Origin: a virus
Length of the DNA stretch: 34,430 nt
IMG/VR virus record: IMGVR_UViG_3300024433_000004
Span: 1-34,430 of that record
Reading direction: 5' to 3' (one strand)
Of this stretch, positions 14,148-21,261 are shown in pieces. Each line of letters opens with the position of its first letter. The first letter of the stretch is position 1. Both the position numbers and the translations under genes were made by a program. The notes under the pieces were generated by a model. That model searched no databases and was not told where the DNA came from. It worked only from the letters and a program-made list of their open reading frames with translations.

Positions 14148-14948
14148 TTGACAAAGCCACTATCGAAGAAGGAAAAAAGGGAACGGAAGGACGCCCGAAA
14201 GCTACAACGGACAAAGGCGAAATCAACGACCGTGGAGACCACTACCCGACCGAAGCTGGCCGAAACCCCGCCAGGGCCGCCGGAAGCGGCCCCCGCAACG
14301 CCGCCACCCGCGCGACCACTCAATCTTTGCGACGATTGCGCGTATGAATTCGGCGAATGCGAAGGCGTCCCGAAGTTCGCCCAGGAAGAAGGGGCCGACG
14401 ACCGCGTCGTCGAATGTTCCGCCTTCGTCAACGTCGCGGCAATGCCGACCGCCGACAAACCATTCGCGCTAGGGCCAGCTCCCGAAATTGTCATTGTTTG
14501 CTCTGGCGGTTGCGGACGGACAACTGACGGGGCATTGAAAGGCAAAGGCGAATATAAACAAATAGGCGAAAGCCCCGTTCCCGAATGGACTTGCCAGGAA
14601 TGCCTTAATAAGCGGGCCCGGGAAGAAGAACCGGTTCACTTGAAGGAAAGCAAAGACGCGACGCGTGAAGACACGTCCCGGGAAGCCGAATTGATACACG
14701 TCAAGGAAAAGGAAGGGGCGACCGAAGAAGAAGTGGCCGAAGACCTGGCGGCAATGGAAGCTGACCTGGAAGCGCGCCGGCGGAAGACCCAACGCTTCTT
14801 CCAGGAAGAAGACTTCGGGACTTGCCAAAGTTGCGGCCAACCGCTGAAGCGAACCGCCTTGAACCGCGACCTTGACGCCATTCGTTGCGTCAATGGCCGT
14901 TGTAACCAATACCGGTTCATAATCAAAACTATTTCGACGGGGGTATAA
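14148..14948 (+). CDS. zinc-finger-rich protein, function unknown
   Basis: The 266-residue protein begins at TTG 14148, which has GGGGG ahead of it (14132-14136). It has a Lys/Arg-rich head, a Pro/Ala linker, and three Cys clusters: CDDCAYEFGEC (about residue 61), CSGGCGRT with WTCQEC (about 118-151), and CQSCGQPLKR with CVNGRC (about 226-254). An acidic helical stretch lies between the last two. Several zinc ribbons in one chain suggest contacts with nucleic acid or proteins. The family is not recognised. Confidence 0.7.
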   Translation: MTKPLSKKEKRERKDARKLQRTKAKSTTVETTTRPKLAETPPGPPEAAPATPPPARPLNLCDDCAYEFGECEGVPKFAQEEGADDRVVECSAFVNVAAMPTADKPFALGPAPEIVIVCSGGCGRTTDGALKGKGEYKQIGESPVPEWTCQECLNKRAREEEPVHLKESKDATREDTSREAELIHVKEKEGATEEEVAEDLAAMEADLEARRRKTQRFFQEEDFGTCQSCGQPLKRTALNRDLDAIRCVNGRCNQYRFIIKTISTGV

Positions 14949-14949
14949 A

Positions 14950-15900
14950 ATGGACGACAAGCCGAAAGGAACGATAGTCCCGAAACAACAACTTGAAATC
15001 GTCAAATACGAAGCCGACATACCATACAGCGGCGGGACGAAGGCGCTTGACCGGATTCACGCGAAGAACCTTTCCCTGGCCGAAGACCACGCGCTTTTCG
15101 ATAAGACGCTTCGGTTGACGGTATTCAACGGCGACCTGAAGACCTTCCTTCGCGGGAAGGGGGAAACCGCCGTGGTCATCGCGGACATTGAAGAACGGCC
15201 CCGCCCCGATAATCCCGAATACGGGCCCGACCGAACCATTGTCCAGGTTTACCAGGACGGGAAACCGGTATCCGTGAAGAAGCCTGGCGGCGGCGGATAC
15301 GGCAAGTCGCCCGAAATCGTCCGCCTGGAACACGAACTTGACCTGGAACTGGAAGGCGTGAAGCGTCGGTCAATCGAAGGGCAAACGGCAATCGCCCAGG
15401 TCGGAACCGTGTTGACTGGCCCGACGCCGATCCCAGGGGAAGACCTGGGAATTGACGAAGACGGTTGGAAGCGTATCCTGGGGAAATACTGGCAAGGAAT
15501 CGAAAGGGGCCTGGACAATTACCTGGCCCCGCAACCCGCGAAAACCACGACGGCCCCGCCAAAGCCTGACCAGCGGCCCCAGGGCGACCAACAAGGGGCC
15601 GAAAAGGAAACGGCGGTATCAAATGACGCGCCGCCGCCTGGCGGCCCGATTAAGCACGTCGGCGACCTCTTGACCAGGGCGACGAAACTTGACCCGCCCG
15701 TTACCAGGCTTGACTTCCAGGAAGTATTGTCAATAAACGACCCGAAGGAAATAACCGACCTGGAAGGGGCCTGGAAGACGGCCCAGGAATTAAGCGCGGC
15801 CAGGCGGCCGAAATCATCTGAAGGAAAGGGGGACAACGGGGAAAACGCCGCTGATAATTCGGCGGAAGCCTGGGGGGAATTAAATCGCGAAGGGGCTTGA
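14950..15900 (+). CDS. phage protein of unknown function in the replication/recombination region
   Basis: The 316-residue protein has an N-terminal alpha/beta domain (residues about 15-110, with FDKTLRLTVFNGDLKTFL and TAVVIADIEE), a Gly-rich loop, a helical middle (about 118-185), a Pro/Gln/Lys linker and a helical C-terminus. No catalytic or zinc motif is seen. It follows 14148 by one base and lies just ahead of a promoter whose -35 box is formed by its last codons. Its place between the coiled-coil protein and the replication initiator suggests a DNA-metabolism role, without direct evidence. Confidence 0.7.
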   Translation: MDDKPKGTIVPKQQLEIVKYEADIPYSGGTKALDRIHAKNLSLAEDHALFDKTLRLTVFNGDLKTFLRGKGETAVVIADIEERPRPDNPEYGPDRTIVQVYQDGKPVSVKKPGGGGYGKSPEIVRLEHELDLELEGVKRRSIEGQTAIAQVGTVLTGPTPIPGEDLGIDEDGWKRILGKYWQGIERGLDNYLAPQPAKTTTAPPKPDQRPQGDQQGAEKETAVSNDAPPPGGPIKHVGDLLTRATKLDPPVTRLDFQEVLSINDPKEITDLEGAWKTAQELSAARRPKSSEGKGDNGENAADNSAEAWGELNREGA

Positions 15901-15926
15901 CAACCGCGGGACAAAGGCGATACAAT
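15897..15926 (+). promoter_or_regulatory. sigma70-type promoter
   Basis: TTGACA (15897-15902), 18-bp spacer, TACAAT (15921-15926), 30 bp ahead of the small gene at 15956. The -35 box overlaps the stop codon of the preceding gene. Confidence 0.7.
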
Positions 15927-15955
15927 CTGAACAAAAGCGAAAGGGGGGTTGCCGA

Positions 15956-16150
15956 ATGGTAACGAATACTCAGCACAAGAAGGGCAAAGTTGACCCCGCG
16001 AAGGTTGTCCGAAACTGGCGGATAAGAAAGGACAATGACCACAACCTACACCTTGAAGCCCCACGGTTAGGCTTCAGTTCGGTTCCCGCCTTCCTGAATA
16101 ACCTGCTTGTCCGATACTTCAACGGCGAAACTATCAAACGCGACCCGTAA
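15956..16150 (+). CDS. small ribbon-helix-helix-like protein, regulator candidate
   Basis: The 64-residue protein carries a strand with alternating residues (VVRNWRIRKDNDHNL) followed by two helices with LGFSSVPAFLNNLLVRYF, the layout of CopG/Arc ribbon-helix-helix repressors. It is the first gene behind its own promoter (15897), where a regulator is expected. GAAAGGGGGG precedes the ATG. The call is from pattern only; a short unrelated DNA-binding protein is possible. Confidence 0.55.
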   Translation: MVTNTQHKKGKVDPAKVVRNWRIRKDNDHNLHLEAPRLGFSSVPAFLNNLLVRYFNGETIKRDP

Positions 16151-16179
16151 ATCTTAAGCCAGGGGGCAATTAGTACTTG

Positions 16180-16195
16180 TTGACAGCAATTAAGG
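16180..16195. repeat. 16-bp direct repeat, left copy
   Basis: TTGACAGCAATTAAGG also occurs at 17037-17052; both copies lead into a GTATGA and a start codon. The pair brackets the PP-loop gene, marking it as a cassette. Confidence 0.85.
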
Positions 16196-16203
16196 TATGA
16201 AGT

Positions 16204-17040
16204 ATGAGTAAATTGAAGGTGTTATCGCTAGGTGCAGGAGTCCAATCAAGTACTCTGTTATTGATGGCCTGCAAGGATGAGATTGAGAAGCCTGATGTGG
16301 CGATATTTGCCGATACTGGGTGGGAAAGTGGAGCTACATACAAGCACCTTGATTGGTTGAAAATAGAAGCAGGGAAATATGGCATCCCTGTAATCATAGT
16401 CCAAGAATATAATATCAAGTATGACTGCCTTAATGGCTCAGAGTTACATCATGGGATGTATCTTATGCCAATATTTATGCGTCTAAATGGCAAGTTATCT
16501 ATCGGGAAACGACAATGCACTTCAAATTATAAGATACGCCCTCTATATCATAAGGTACGAGAGTTGCTTGGGGTGTCAAGAAGGGCTCGCTTACCTAAAG
16601 ATGCTTTAGAGCTTTGGATTGGCATTAGCTTGGATGAGAGCCAGCGTATTTATAATGCTACGGCGGGGTGGGTATTTAACCGCTTCCCACTCGCTGAAAG
16701 ATTTATGACTCGTAATGACTGTGAATTATGGTTGCATAATAATTACCATATCACAGTTCCCAAAAGCTCCTGTGTTGGTTGTCCTTATCACGATAAACGA
16801 TGTTGGCAGGATATATATTCAGTTCCCGATGAATGGGCAGATGCGGTATTAGTAGACGAAGCGATAAGGCATGGACACCCTCGATATGAGCAATTCCTTC
16901 ACAATTCTGGGAGGCCATTAGCAGAAATAGATTTACGCACACCTGAAGATAGGGGGCAGATACCATTTGATTTTTACAAACAGGAGAGAATTACGCTATT
17001 TGCCAAGAGCAATCCATTATGGTTGCCGAGTAATCATTGA
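16204..17040 (+). CDS. PP-loop ATPase, PAPS reductase/DndC-like
   Basis: The 278-residue protein has the PP-loop SLGAGVQSSTLLL (residues 8-20), then VAIFADTGWESGATYKHL, the segment QCTSNYKIRP, and a C-terminal Cys cluster SSCVGCPYHDKRCW. This is the adenine-nucleotide alpha-hydrolase fold of PAPS reductases, DndC and thiolation enzymes; enzymes of this group activate or transfer sulfur with ATP. Phage members are frequent but their substrate is mostly unknown. Base use (many GAG, AT-richer) differs from the phage backbone and the gene is flanked by 16-bp direct repeats, so it was acquired recently. The upstream region has no clear GGGGG ribosome site. Confidence 0.8.
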   Translation: MSKLKVLSLGAGVQSSTLLLMACKDEIEKPDVAIFADTGWESGATYKHLDWLKIEAGKYGIPVIIVQEYNIKYDCLNGSELHHGMYLMPIFMRLNGKLSIGKRQCTSNYKIRPLYHKVRELLGVSRRARLPKDALELWIGISLDESQRIYNATAGWVFNRFPLAERFMTRNDCELWLHNNYHITVPKSSCVGCPYHDKRCWQDIYSVPDEWADAVLVDEAIRHGHPRYEQFLHNSGRPLAEIDLRTPEDRGQIPFDFYKQERITLFAKSNPLWLPSNH

Positions 17041-17052
17041 CAGCAATTAAGG
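17037..17052. repeat. 16-bp direct repeat, right copy
   Basis: Second copy of TTGACAGCAATTAAGG. It overlaps the stop codon of the PP-loop gene, and its AAGG extends to a GGAGGG ribosome site for 17062. Confidence 0.85.
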
Positions 17053-17061
17053 AGGGTATGA

Positions 17062-17535
17062 ATGGACATTGAGAAGGTGAAGGAGATACTGGACTTCATT
17101 GAAAACAACTTCGTAGATACTGTTGAACCTGACCAGACTATAATGCACCATATAGACGATGCAGAGTGGAAGTCTGTCAAGGCTAGAGCTTATACAGCCA
17201 TCCACCAGCTTGATACTGAACCCTGCCCTGAGTGTGGAGGTAAAGGCAGAACTGAGTTACTTGGCAGGTGTTGGACTTGTGAAGGCACAGGCAGAGTACC
17301 CAAGTCTGAAACACCAGTGAAAGTGAGAAGGCTTAATGCACAGGATAGGATAGAAATAGGGAGCAAGGCATTTGAGAAAGGCAAGAAACTAGTGATTAAT
17401 AAAGTTATGAGCAAAGGCAATCCAGTTGCCTATGAAAAGAGTGAGCCTTCCGCTTGGATAGTTACTGCTGAGATGTTAATGAGTTGCCTCATCCGCCAGC
17501 TAAACCCTGATAAGGTAATAGAGGAGGTAGAGTAA
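17062..17535 (+). CDS. protein with DnaJ-type zinc motif, island gene
   Basis: The 157-residue protein has one pair of DnaJ-like zinc knuckles, CPECGGKGR and CWTCEGTGR (residues about 54-75), between two helical parts. Its ribosome site is GGAGGG, unlike the GGGGG of backbone genes, and GAG codons are common, so it belongs to the acquired island. The ATG at 17062 is used because the overlapping ATG at 17058 meets a stop after four codons. Function unknown. Confidence 0.75.
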   Translation: MDIEKVKEILDFIENNFVDTVEPDQTIMHHIDDAEWKSVKARAYTAIHQLDTEPCPECGGKGRTELLGRCWTCEGTGRVPKSETPVKVRRLNAQDRIEIGSKAFEKGKKLVINKVMSKGNPVAYEKSEPSAWIVTAEMLMSCLIRQLNPDKVIEEVE

Positions 17536-17536
17536 G

Positions 17537-17725
17537 ATGACCATATCTGCACAGAATCTAGCAGGCAGCCGAAGTAACATCTCCGAGCTGGATATCTATG
17601 AGACTCCTGAATATGCCACAGAAGCCTTAATGAAAAGGGAAGGGTTTGATGGTTCTATATGGGAGTGTGCTTGTGGTAATGATAAAATGCTTCATATCAT
17701 CCAATCCGAAAGGGGGAAAGCGTAA
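17537..17725 (+). pseudogene. N-terminal fragment of a phage SAM-dependent methyltransferase
   Basis: The 62 residues read LDIYETPEYATEALMKREG and then SIWECACGNDKML. This matches the start of phage DNA methyltransferases of type YxTPxxATxALL...IWExACGxG, with the SAM-binding motif I, but the frame ends soon after and the catalytic half is missing. The stop follows GGGGGAAAGCG, i.e. backbone-like sequence, so the breakpoint of the island lies about 17705-17725. The ribosome site is GAGGAGG. It could be expressed as a short peptide but not as an active enzyme. Confidence 0.65.
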
Positions 17726-17843
17726 TGGCGAAGCAATCTGAAGTCAAAGGGTGGAACCGACGATTTAGAAAACCTGGTTCCTTGCTGTCTCCGCTGTAAT
17801 AAAGTGAAAAAAGATAGGCCAGTCGAGGTTATGTATGAACGAT
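17726..17843 (+). pseudogene. C-terminal remnant of an HNH endonuclease
   Basis: A frame without a usable start encodes GGTDDLENLVPCCLRCNKVK followed by KDRP, the usual end of an HNH nuclease (GG.D...NL...C..CN..K..R). The upstream half with the first His is missing. It ends inside the start of the replication gene at 17835. A 24-residue ORF from ATG 17724 overlaps it in another frame and looks meaningless. Confidence 0.6.
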
Positions 17844-18665
17844 GATTTCGGCATAACCGATAATGCCCCCGTCAACTTCTTTTCGATGATACCACACATG
17901 GTTGACGACGCCAGTTTATCGCCCCAAGCAAAAACGCTTTACCTTCATCTAAAACGTGTTACGGGTGAAGCGGGTATTTGCTGGAAAACACAAGACCAAC
18001 TGGCCGTCCATTGCGGCTTCAGCACTAAGACAATAGTCAAAGCCAAACGGGAACTTGTCAAAGCCAGGATTATCGAAATAAAACTGGAACCATTCGAAGG
18101 ACACCCGCGCCACATTATACATCTGTTGAACATTTGGTCGGAAAACGAGCGTAAATATAGGCAATCGGTTTCCAATGACACCGATACCGATTCCCACAGG
18201 AAACCGCAATCGGTTTCCAACGAAACCGCAATCGGTTTCCAACGACGAGCGACTAAGAAGAACCCTAAAGAAGAACCCTTAAAGAATAACCTTAAAGAAG
18301 AAAAACCCTCTTCTTCAAAGAAGCAACGCGCACCAAAACTTCATACCCGCCCGATATTCTCTGAAATGCAAAAGACCTTGAATTATCCTGAGAAGACCGA
18401 CAAAGACCCGATTCCGAATTACGGGAAGGAAGCGAAGGCTATTGACCGAATGCTTGCCAGGGGTTATTCTGAAGACGACATATTGGCCGCCTGGAAAGCG
18501 AAGGTCAAGGCGCGGGGCGAATTCGTTTCAATGGTATGGGTAAATGAAGACATTGGAAAGGCCGACCGACCGAAACAAGCCGCGTTCGATTTACCGACCG
18601 GATACGACCTGGTCGCCCAGGCCCGAACCGACCAACTAACACGGAAGGCCAGGCAAGGGAGTTGA
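17835..18665 (+). CDS. replication initiator, lambda O-like layout
   Basis: The 276-residue protein has an N-terminal winged-helix domain (residues about 10-100; MVDDASLSPQAKTLYLHLKR, then WKTQDQLAVHCGFSTKTIVK), typical of phage and plasmid initiators. A polar linker with repeats (SVSNDTDTDS, SVSNETAIGF) is followed by a basic stretch and a C-terminal helical domain (RMLARGYSEDDILAAWKAKV). The linker DNA carries iterons and an A-rich tract, as in lambda gene O, where the origin lies in the initiator gene. No helicase gene follows, so host helicase recruitment is inferred. Start ATG 17835 overlaps the HNH remnant. Confidence 0.75.
   Translation: MNDDFGITDNAPVNFFSMIPHMVDDASLSPQAKTLYLHLKRVTGEAGICWKTQDQLAVHCGFSTKTIVKAKRELVKARIIEIKLEPFEGHPRHIIHLLNIWSENERKYRQSVSNDTDTDSHRKPQSVSNETAIGFQRRATKKNPKEEPLKNNLKEEKPSSSKKQRAPKLHTRPIFSEMQKTLNYPEKTDKDPIPNYGKEAKAIDRMLARGYSEDDILAAWKAKVKARGEFVSMVWVNEDIGKADRPKQAAFDLPTGYDLVAQARTDQLTRKARQGS
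18161..18245. repeat. iterons inside the initiator gene
   Basis: Three copies of GCAATCGGTTTCCAAYGA at 18161-18178, 18206-18223 and 18228-18245. The second and third are each preceded by (G)GAAACCG, so they also form hairpins of type GGAAACCG CAAT CGGTTTCC. Confidence 0.8.
18161..18330. other. putative replication origin
   Basis: The iterons are followed at about 18250-18330 by an A-rich, strand-biased stretch with near-repeats CCTAAAGAAG, CCTTAAAGAA and CCTTAAAGAAG, a good candidate for the DNA-unwinding element. The layout copies the lambda ori inside gene O. Origin function is inferred. Confidence 0.6.
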
Positions 18666-18666
18666 A

Positions 18667-18879
18667 ATGAAAAGACCAATTATAATCGTGGAAGGTTCAA
18701 TACCTGGTTGCATTCACTACGAAAGAATCGTCGGCTTCATTGGAACTTGCTGGCGTTGCGGCCAGGTTCGCGATTACGGCCCTTGTTATAGCGACGACGG
18801 CGATAGCCTGAGCAAAAAGAAGGCCCGCAAGGGCCAGGCCGTCCTTCGGGAACGACGGAAAGTGGGGGTTTATGATTAG
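18667..18879 (+). CDS. small early protein with Cys pair, function unknown
   Basis: The 70-residue protein has CWRCGQVRDYGPC (residues about 29-41), enough for a minimal zinc site, and a basic C-terminus (KKKARKGQAVLRERRK). It starts one base after the initiator stop and overlaps the RuvC-like gene by 8 bp, so it is co-translated with them. No family recognised. Confidence 0.65.
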   Translation: MKRPIIIVEGSIPGCIHYERIVGFIGTCWRCGQVRDYGPCYSDDGDSLSKKKARKGQAVLRERRKVGVYD

Positions 18880-19387
18880 ATTCATAGCGATTGACCCGTC
18901 TTCACTGGTTACGGGTTGGGCGGTCTTCGAAGACCAGGGCCTTATTGCCTGGGGGAAGATAGACGCTTCGAAAGTCGAGTTTTCCTTCAGGTTCCAGTAT
19001 ATCGTCAATGAGTTGATACACTTGTGTCAAGTGTATCACTTCACCGAATTAGCCGTTGAAGACGTGAAGACCGCCTGGCATTCAACGAACCGTCAAAGGA
19101 ATATCGCGGGGCTTCAGATAGTCTTCACGTCCATTCGCAAATGGGCCGAAAAGCACAGGATACCGCTTGCGGCTTATAATCCCGCGACCTGGAAGAATGC
19201 CGTCGTCGGGCACGTCCACGCGTCAAAGGAAACGACGAAGGAAAACGCTTGCTTGCGATTCCCCGCGCTTCCCAGGGACTTGTCCGAACACGAATACGAC
19301 GCAATCGCAATCGGGGTTTATCATTCAGGGCTTCGATTCCTGGAAGCCCTGGCGAAAGGGGGACAAAGTGGAAATCGGAAACTTTGA
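18872..19387 (+). CDS. RuvC-like Holliday junction resolvase
   Basis: The 171-residue protein has the RuvC fold pattern: FIAIDPSSLVTGWAVF at the start (Asp8), AVEDVK (Glu63/Asp64), YNPATWKNAVVGH with ASKETTKE, and SEHEYDAIAIG (His140, Asp143) at the end. These give the four acidic or His metal ligands. Such enzymes resolve branched DNA before packaging. The start has GGGGG ahead and overlaps the preceding gene. A perfect 11-bp inverted repeat lies inside the gene at 19014-19038. Confidence 0.85.
   Translation: MIRFIAIDPSSLVTGWAVFEDQGLIAWGKIDASKVEFSFRFQYIVNELIHLCQVYHFTELAVEDVKTAWHSTNRQRNIAGLQIVFTSIRKWAEKHRIPLAAYNPATWKNAVVGHVHASKETTKENACLRFPALPRDLSEHEYDAIAIGVYHSGLRFLEALAKGGQSGNRKL
19014..19038. 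repeat. 11-bp perfect inverted repeat inside the resolvase gene
   Basis: TGATACACTTG, TGT, CAAGTGTATCA. Its arms are AT-richer than the surrounding gene. It may be a repressor site or an RNA hairpin. Confidence 0.75.
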
Positions 19388-19523
19388 AGCCGCGGTTGAA
19401 ATCCGCGACCAGGCCGAAAGGGAATGGATACGGGTATTCGCCGCCTTGAAGCTGGAAGTCCTGAAGGCTTCCCGATTTATCGAAATGGGAAAGGGGGTAA
19501 TTTGGAATGATATACGAAACTAG
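19368..19523 (+). CDS. small helical protein
   Basis: A 51-residue frame starting at GTG 19368 with GCGAAAGGGGG at 19353-19363 ahead of it. It overlaps the end of the resolvase and the start of the SplB-like gene. The sequence is one long amphipathic helix (EIRDQAEREWIRVFAALKLE). Because the ribosome site is so clear I accept the gene; its function is unknown. Confidence 0.6.
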   Translation: MEIGNFEAAVEIRDQAEREWIRVFAALKLEVLKASRFIEMGKGVIWNDIRN

Positions 19524-20310
19524 CGGGCGCGCCCGTGAATACTTCGAACTGGCGGCCAACTTATATTCGGGTTGCGAACACGCTTGCCGGTATTGCTACG
19601 GGGCGGCCGTAACCCGCAAAGACCCGACGGAATTCTTCGGTCGGGCGGTTCCCAGGAAAGGGGGCGAAGGGCCCCTGGAAGCGACCCTGGTCGAACTGGA
19701 ACGGGACGCGTTTCGCCTGGCCCGAAATAATGAAACGCGGCATATCCTTTTATCGTTCGTAACCGACCCGTATCAACCCGCCGAAGCCAAATTCGAGTTG
19801 ACCAGGCGGGCCATTAAAATACTACATAAGAACGGCCTGGCGGTCGCGATACTGACGAAGGGCGGTTGGCTGGCGACCAGGGACTTCGACATTCTAACCA
19901 GGGCCGACTTATTCGGAACGACCTTGACCTTCTTTGACCCGAAGCGTTCCCGCGAATGGGAACCAGGGGCGGCCCTTCCTTCTATGCGAATCAAGTCCCT
20001 GGAAGACGCGAAGGCCCGCGGGATTCAAACCTGGGTATCCCTGGAACCAGTGATTGACCCCGCGGAATCCCTGGCCCTGATTGAAGCGACGGCGAAGTTC
20101 GTTGACGTATTCAAGGTCGGGACGCTGAATTACCAGGGGAAGCTTCCGCGGGAACTTCAGGCCCAGGTTTACCGGATAGACTGGAAGAACTTCGCCCGAA
20201 ACGTGGTCATACTACTTGACCGCCTGGGGGCGAACTATTATATCAAGTGCGACCTGGCGAAGCATATCGGGCGGCCTGAAGGGATAACGGTCGGGAACGT
20301 CCCGAAATAA
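19507..20310 (+). CDS. radical SAM protein, SplB/photolyase-like (COG1533 type)
   Basis: The 267-residue protein has CxxxCxxC at Cys23, Cys27, Cys30 (YSGCEHACRYCYG), which binds the 4Fe-4S cluster that cleaves SAM. ILLSFVTDPYQPAEAKFELT and ILTKGG follow, both typical of the spore photoproduct lyase-like group often annotated as DNA repair photolyase. True SplB repairs spore photoproduct in DNA; the substrate here is unknown, and a DNA-lesion or base-modifying reaction is inferred. GGGGG precedes the ATG. A palindrome follows the stop. Confidence 0.8.
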   Translation: MIYETSGRAREYFELAANLYSGCEHACRYCYGAAVTRKDPTEFFGRAVPRKGGEGPLEATLVELERDAFRLARNNETRHILLSFVTDPYQPAEAKFELTRRAIKILHKNGLAVAILTKGGWLATRDFDILTRADLFGTTLTFFDPKRSREWEPGAALPSMRIKSLEDAKARGIQTWVSLEPVIDPAESLALIEATAKFVDVFKVGTLNYQGKLPRELQAQVYRIDWKNFARNVVILLDRLGANYYIKCDLAKHIGRPEGITVGNVPK

Positions 20311-20312
20311 AC

Positions 20313-20330
20313 CCTTGACGTTTGTCAAGG
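20313..20330. promoter_or_regulatory. short palindrome between genes
   Basis: CCTTGAC GTTT GTCAAGG, two bases after the SplB-like stop and 16 bases ahead of the next start. It could be an operator or a small RNA hairpin limiting translation. TTGACG inside it has no -10 partner at a proper distance. Confidence 0.5.
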
Positions 20331-20346
20331 AATAAGGGGGTTGAAT

Positions 20347-20445
20347 ATGCCGGCTAAAAGAGGCGCGATTGCCACTTGCTATAAATGCGAAGGGAAGGTC
20401 GAAGACCCCGTTTATTTGGGGGGCAAGGCTTTTCATAGCAGTTGA
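20347..20445 (+). CDS. small half zinc finger, probably cut by an in-frame TGA
   Basis: ATG 20347 with AAGGGGG ahead encodes 32 residues: CYKCEGKVEDPVYLGGKAFH then SS and TGA. The pattern CxxC...HxxC of a LIM-like knuckle needs a Cys exactly where TGA stands, and the frame goes on with LSPEDECSLA. So the stop is either a point mutation of a TGC/TGT codon, a recoded TGA, or the true end of a reduced protein. Function unknown. Confidence 0.5.
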   Translation: MPAKRGAIATCYKCEGKVEDPVYLGGKAFHSS

Positions 20446-20497
20446 TTGTCGCCGGAAGACGAATGCAGTTTAGCAGTAAAAGCGAAAGGGGGTAATA

Positions 20498-20716
20498 ATG
20501 GACATAATCGTTTGTTCGCAATGCGGGGGTGGAATGGAAAGGTTCGAAACCGTGGTTGAAGAAGGCAAGCCCGTTGAAAAGGACTGGACGGCCGAAGTTC
20601 CAGTTTGCCCCGTTTGCCGCGGCGTTCCTGGGGCCCAACCGCTTGTCCGGAAGCGCGACGTCCTGGGGGGCTTCCCCTGGAAACGCGACGCGGACGGGAA
20701 GAAGGTTCCGAAATGA
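20498..20716 (+). CDS. zinc-ribbon protein
   Basis: The 72-residue protein has CSQCGGGMERFE (residues 6-17) and CPVCRGVPG (37-45), two knuckles of a zinc ribbon, and an ending with WKRDADGKKVPK. Ribosome site GCGAAAGGGGG. The stop overlaps the next start as ATGA. A nucleic-acid or protein adaptor role is plausible but not shown. Confidence 0.7.
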   Translation: MDIIVCSQCGGGMERFETVVEEGKPVEKDWTAEVPVCPVCRGVPGAQPLVRKRDVLGGFPWKRDADGKKVPK

Positions 20717-21261
20717 TAATGTCATTTGCCTGGACAACCGACGCTTTGCTGGCCGAACGGAAGAAGGTAACGCGGCGGGACTGGTCGAAGGAATACGCGG
20801 CCAGGTTCCGCGAAAGGACGGTTCACCTGGCATATAACCGGTTGCCGCGCATTGGCGGGAATAAGGTCGGGGACGTCCGCATTAGCGGGCCGCCGTATCC
20901 GGAAGATACCAGGAACATTCCGGACGCCGACTTCGAACTGGAAGGCTTGAAATATATGGAAGAAAAGGGCCTTCTTATTCGGGGCCGGACGCCGCGGGAG
21001 TTCTTCGAAGCCTGGCGGCAATCCCCCCAGGTTCTTTTCGTCGTCCGCTTTGACCTGGTCTTCCCTTGCGACCGTTGCGGCGAATGGACGACGGCGGCGG
21101 CCTTCGGGCCTTATGAAAAAAAGCGGCTTTGCCCGCTTTGTTGGGTTGACTGGTCTTACTTTGCCGAAGCGCGGTCGGTTCAATGTCGGGCCAGTTCCGC
21201 TTCCTGGGAAGAAGTTTATTCGGCATTCCTGGCGCCGCCGCGGAAGGGGGCCCTGGTATGA
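20713..21261 (+). CDS. ASCH/PUA-like domain protein with zinc ribbon
   Basis: The 182-residue protein starts MIMSFAWTTDALLAERKKVT then RRDW, which is the opening of phage ASCH-domain proteins (MSFALTTEQ...KTVTRR). Next come a strand VHLAYNRLPRIGGNKVGDV, a segment YPEDTRNIPDADFELEGL, and a strand VLFVVRFDLVF. A zinc ribbon CDRCGEWTTA...CPLCWVDW follows (residues about 118-144). ASCH domains are PUA-related and bind RNA or modified nucleotides. The ATG at 20713 is chosen over a longer upstream frame because it overlaps the previous stop as ATGA. Confidence 0.65.
   Translation: MIMSFAWTTDALLAERKKVTRRDWSKEYAARFRERTVHLAYNRLPRIGGNKVGDVRISGPPYPEDTRNIPDADFELEGLKYMEEKGLLIRGRTPREFFEAWRQSPQVLFVVRFDLVFPCDRCGEWTTAAAFGPYEKKRLCPLCWVDWSYFAEARSVQCRASSASWEEVYSAFLAPPRKGALV

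Noticed and set aside
16180-16208. TTGACA with TATGAG as a promoter of the PP-loop gene
   Set aside because: The -10 would overlap the start codon and is a poor match; the second copy of the repeat lacks it.
17724-17798. 24-residue ORF from ATG 17724
   Set aside because: It lies over the HNH remnant in another frame and shows no motif, although GGGGG stands ahead of the ATG.
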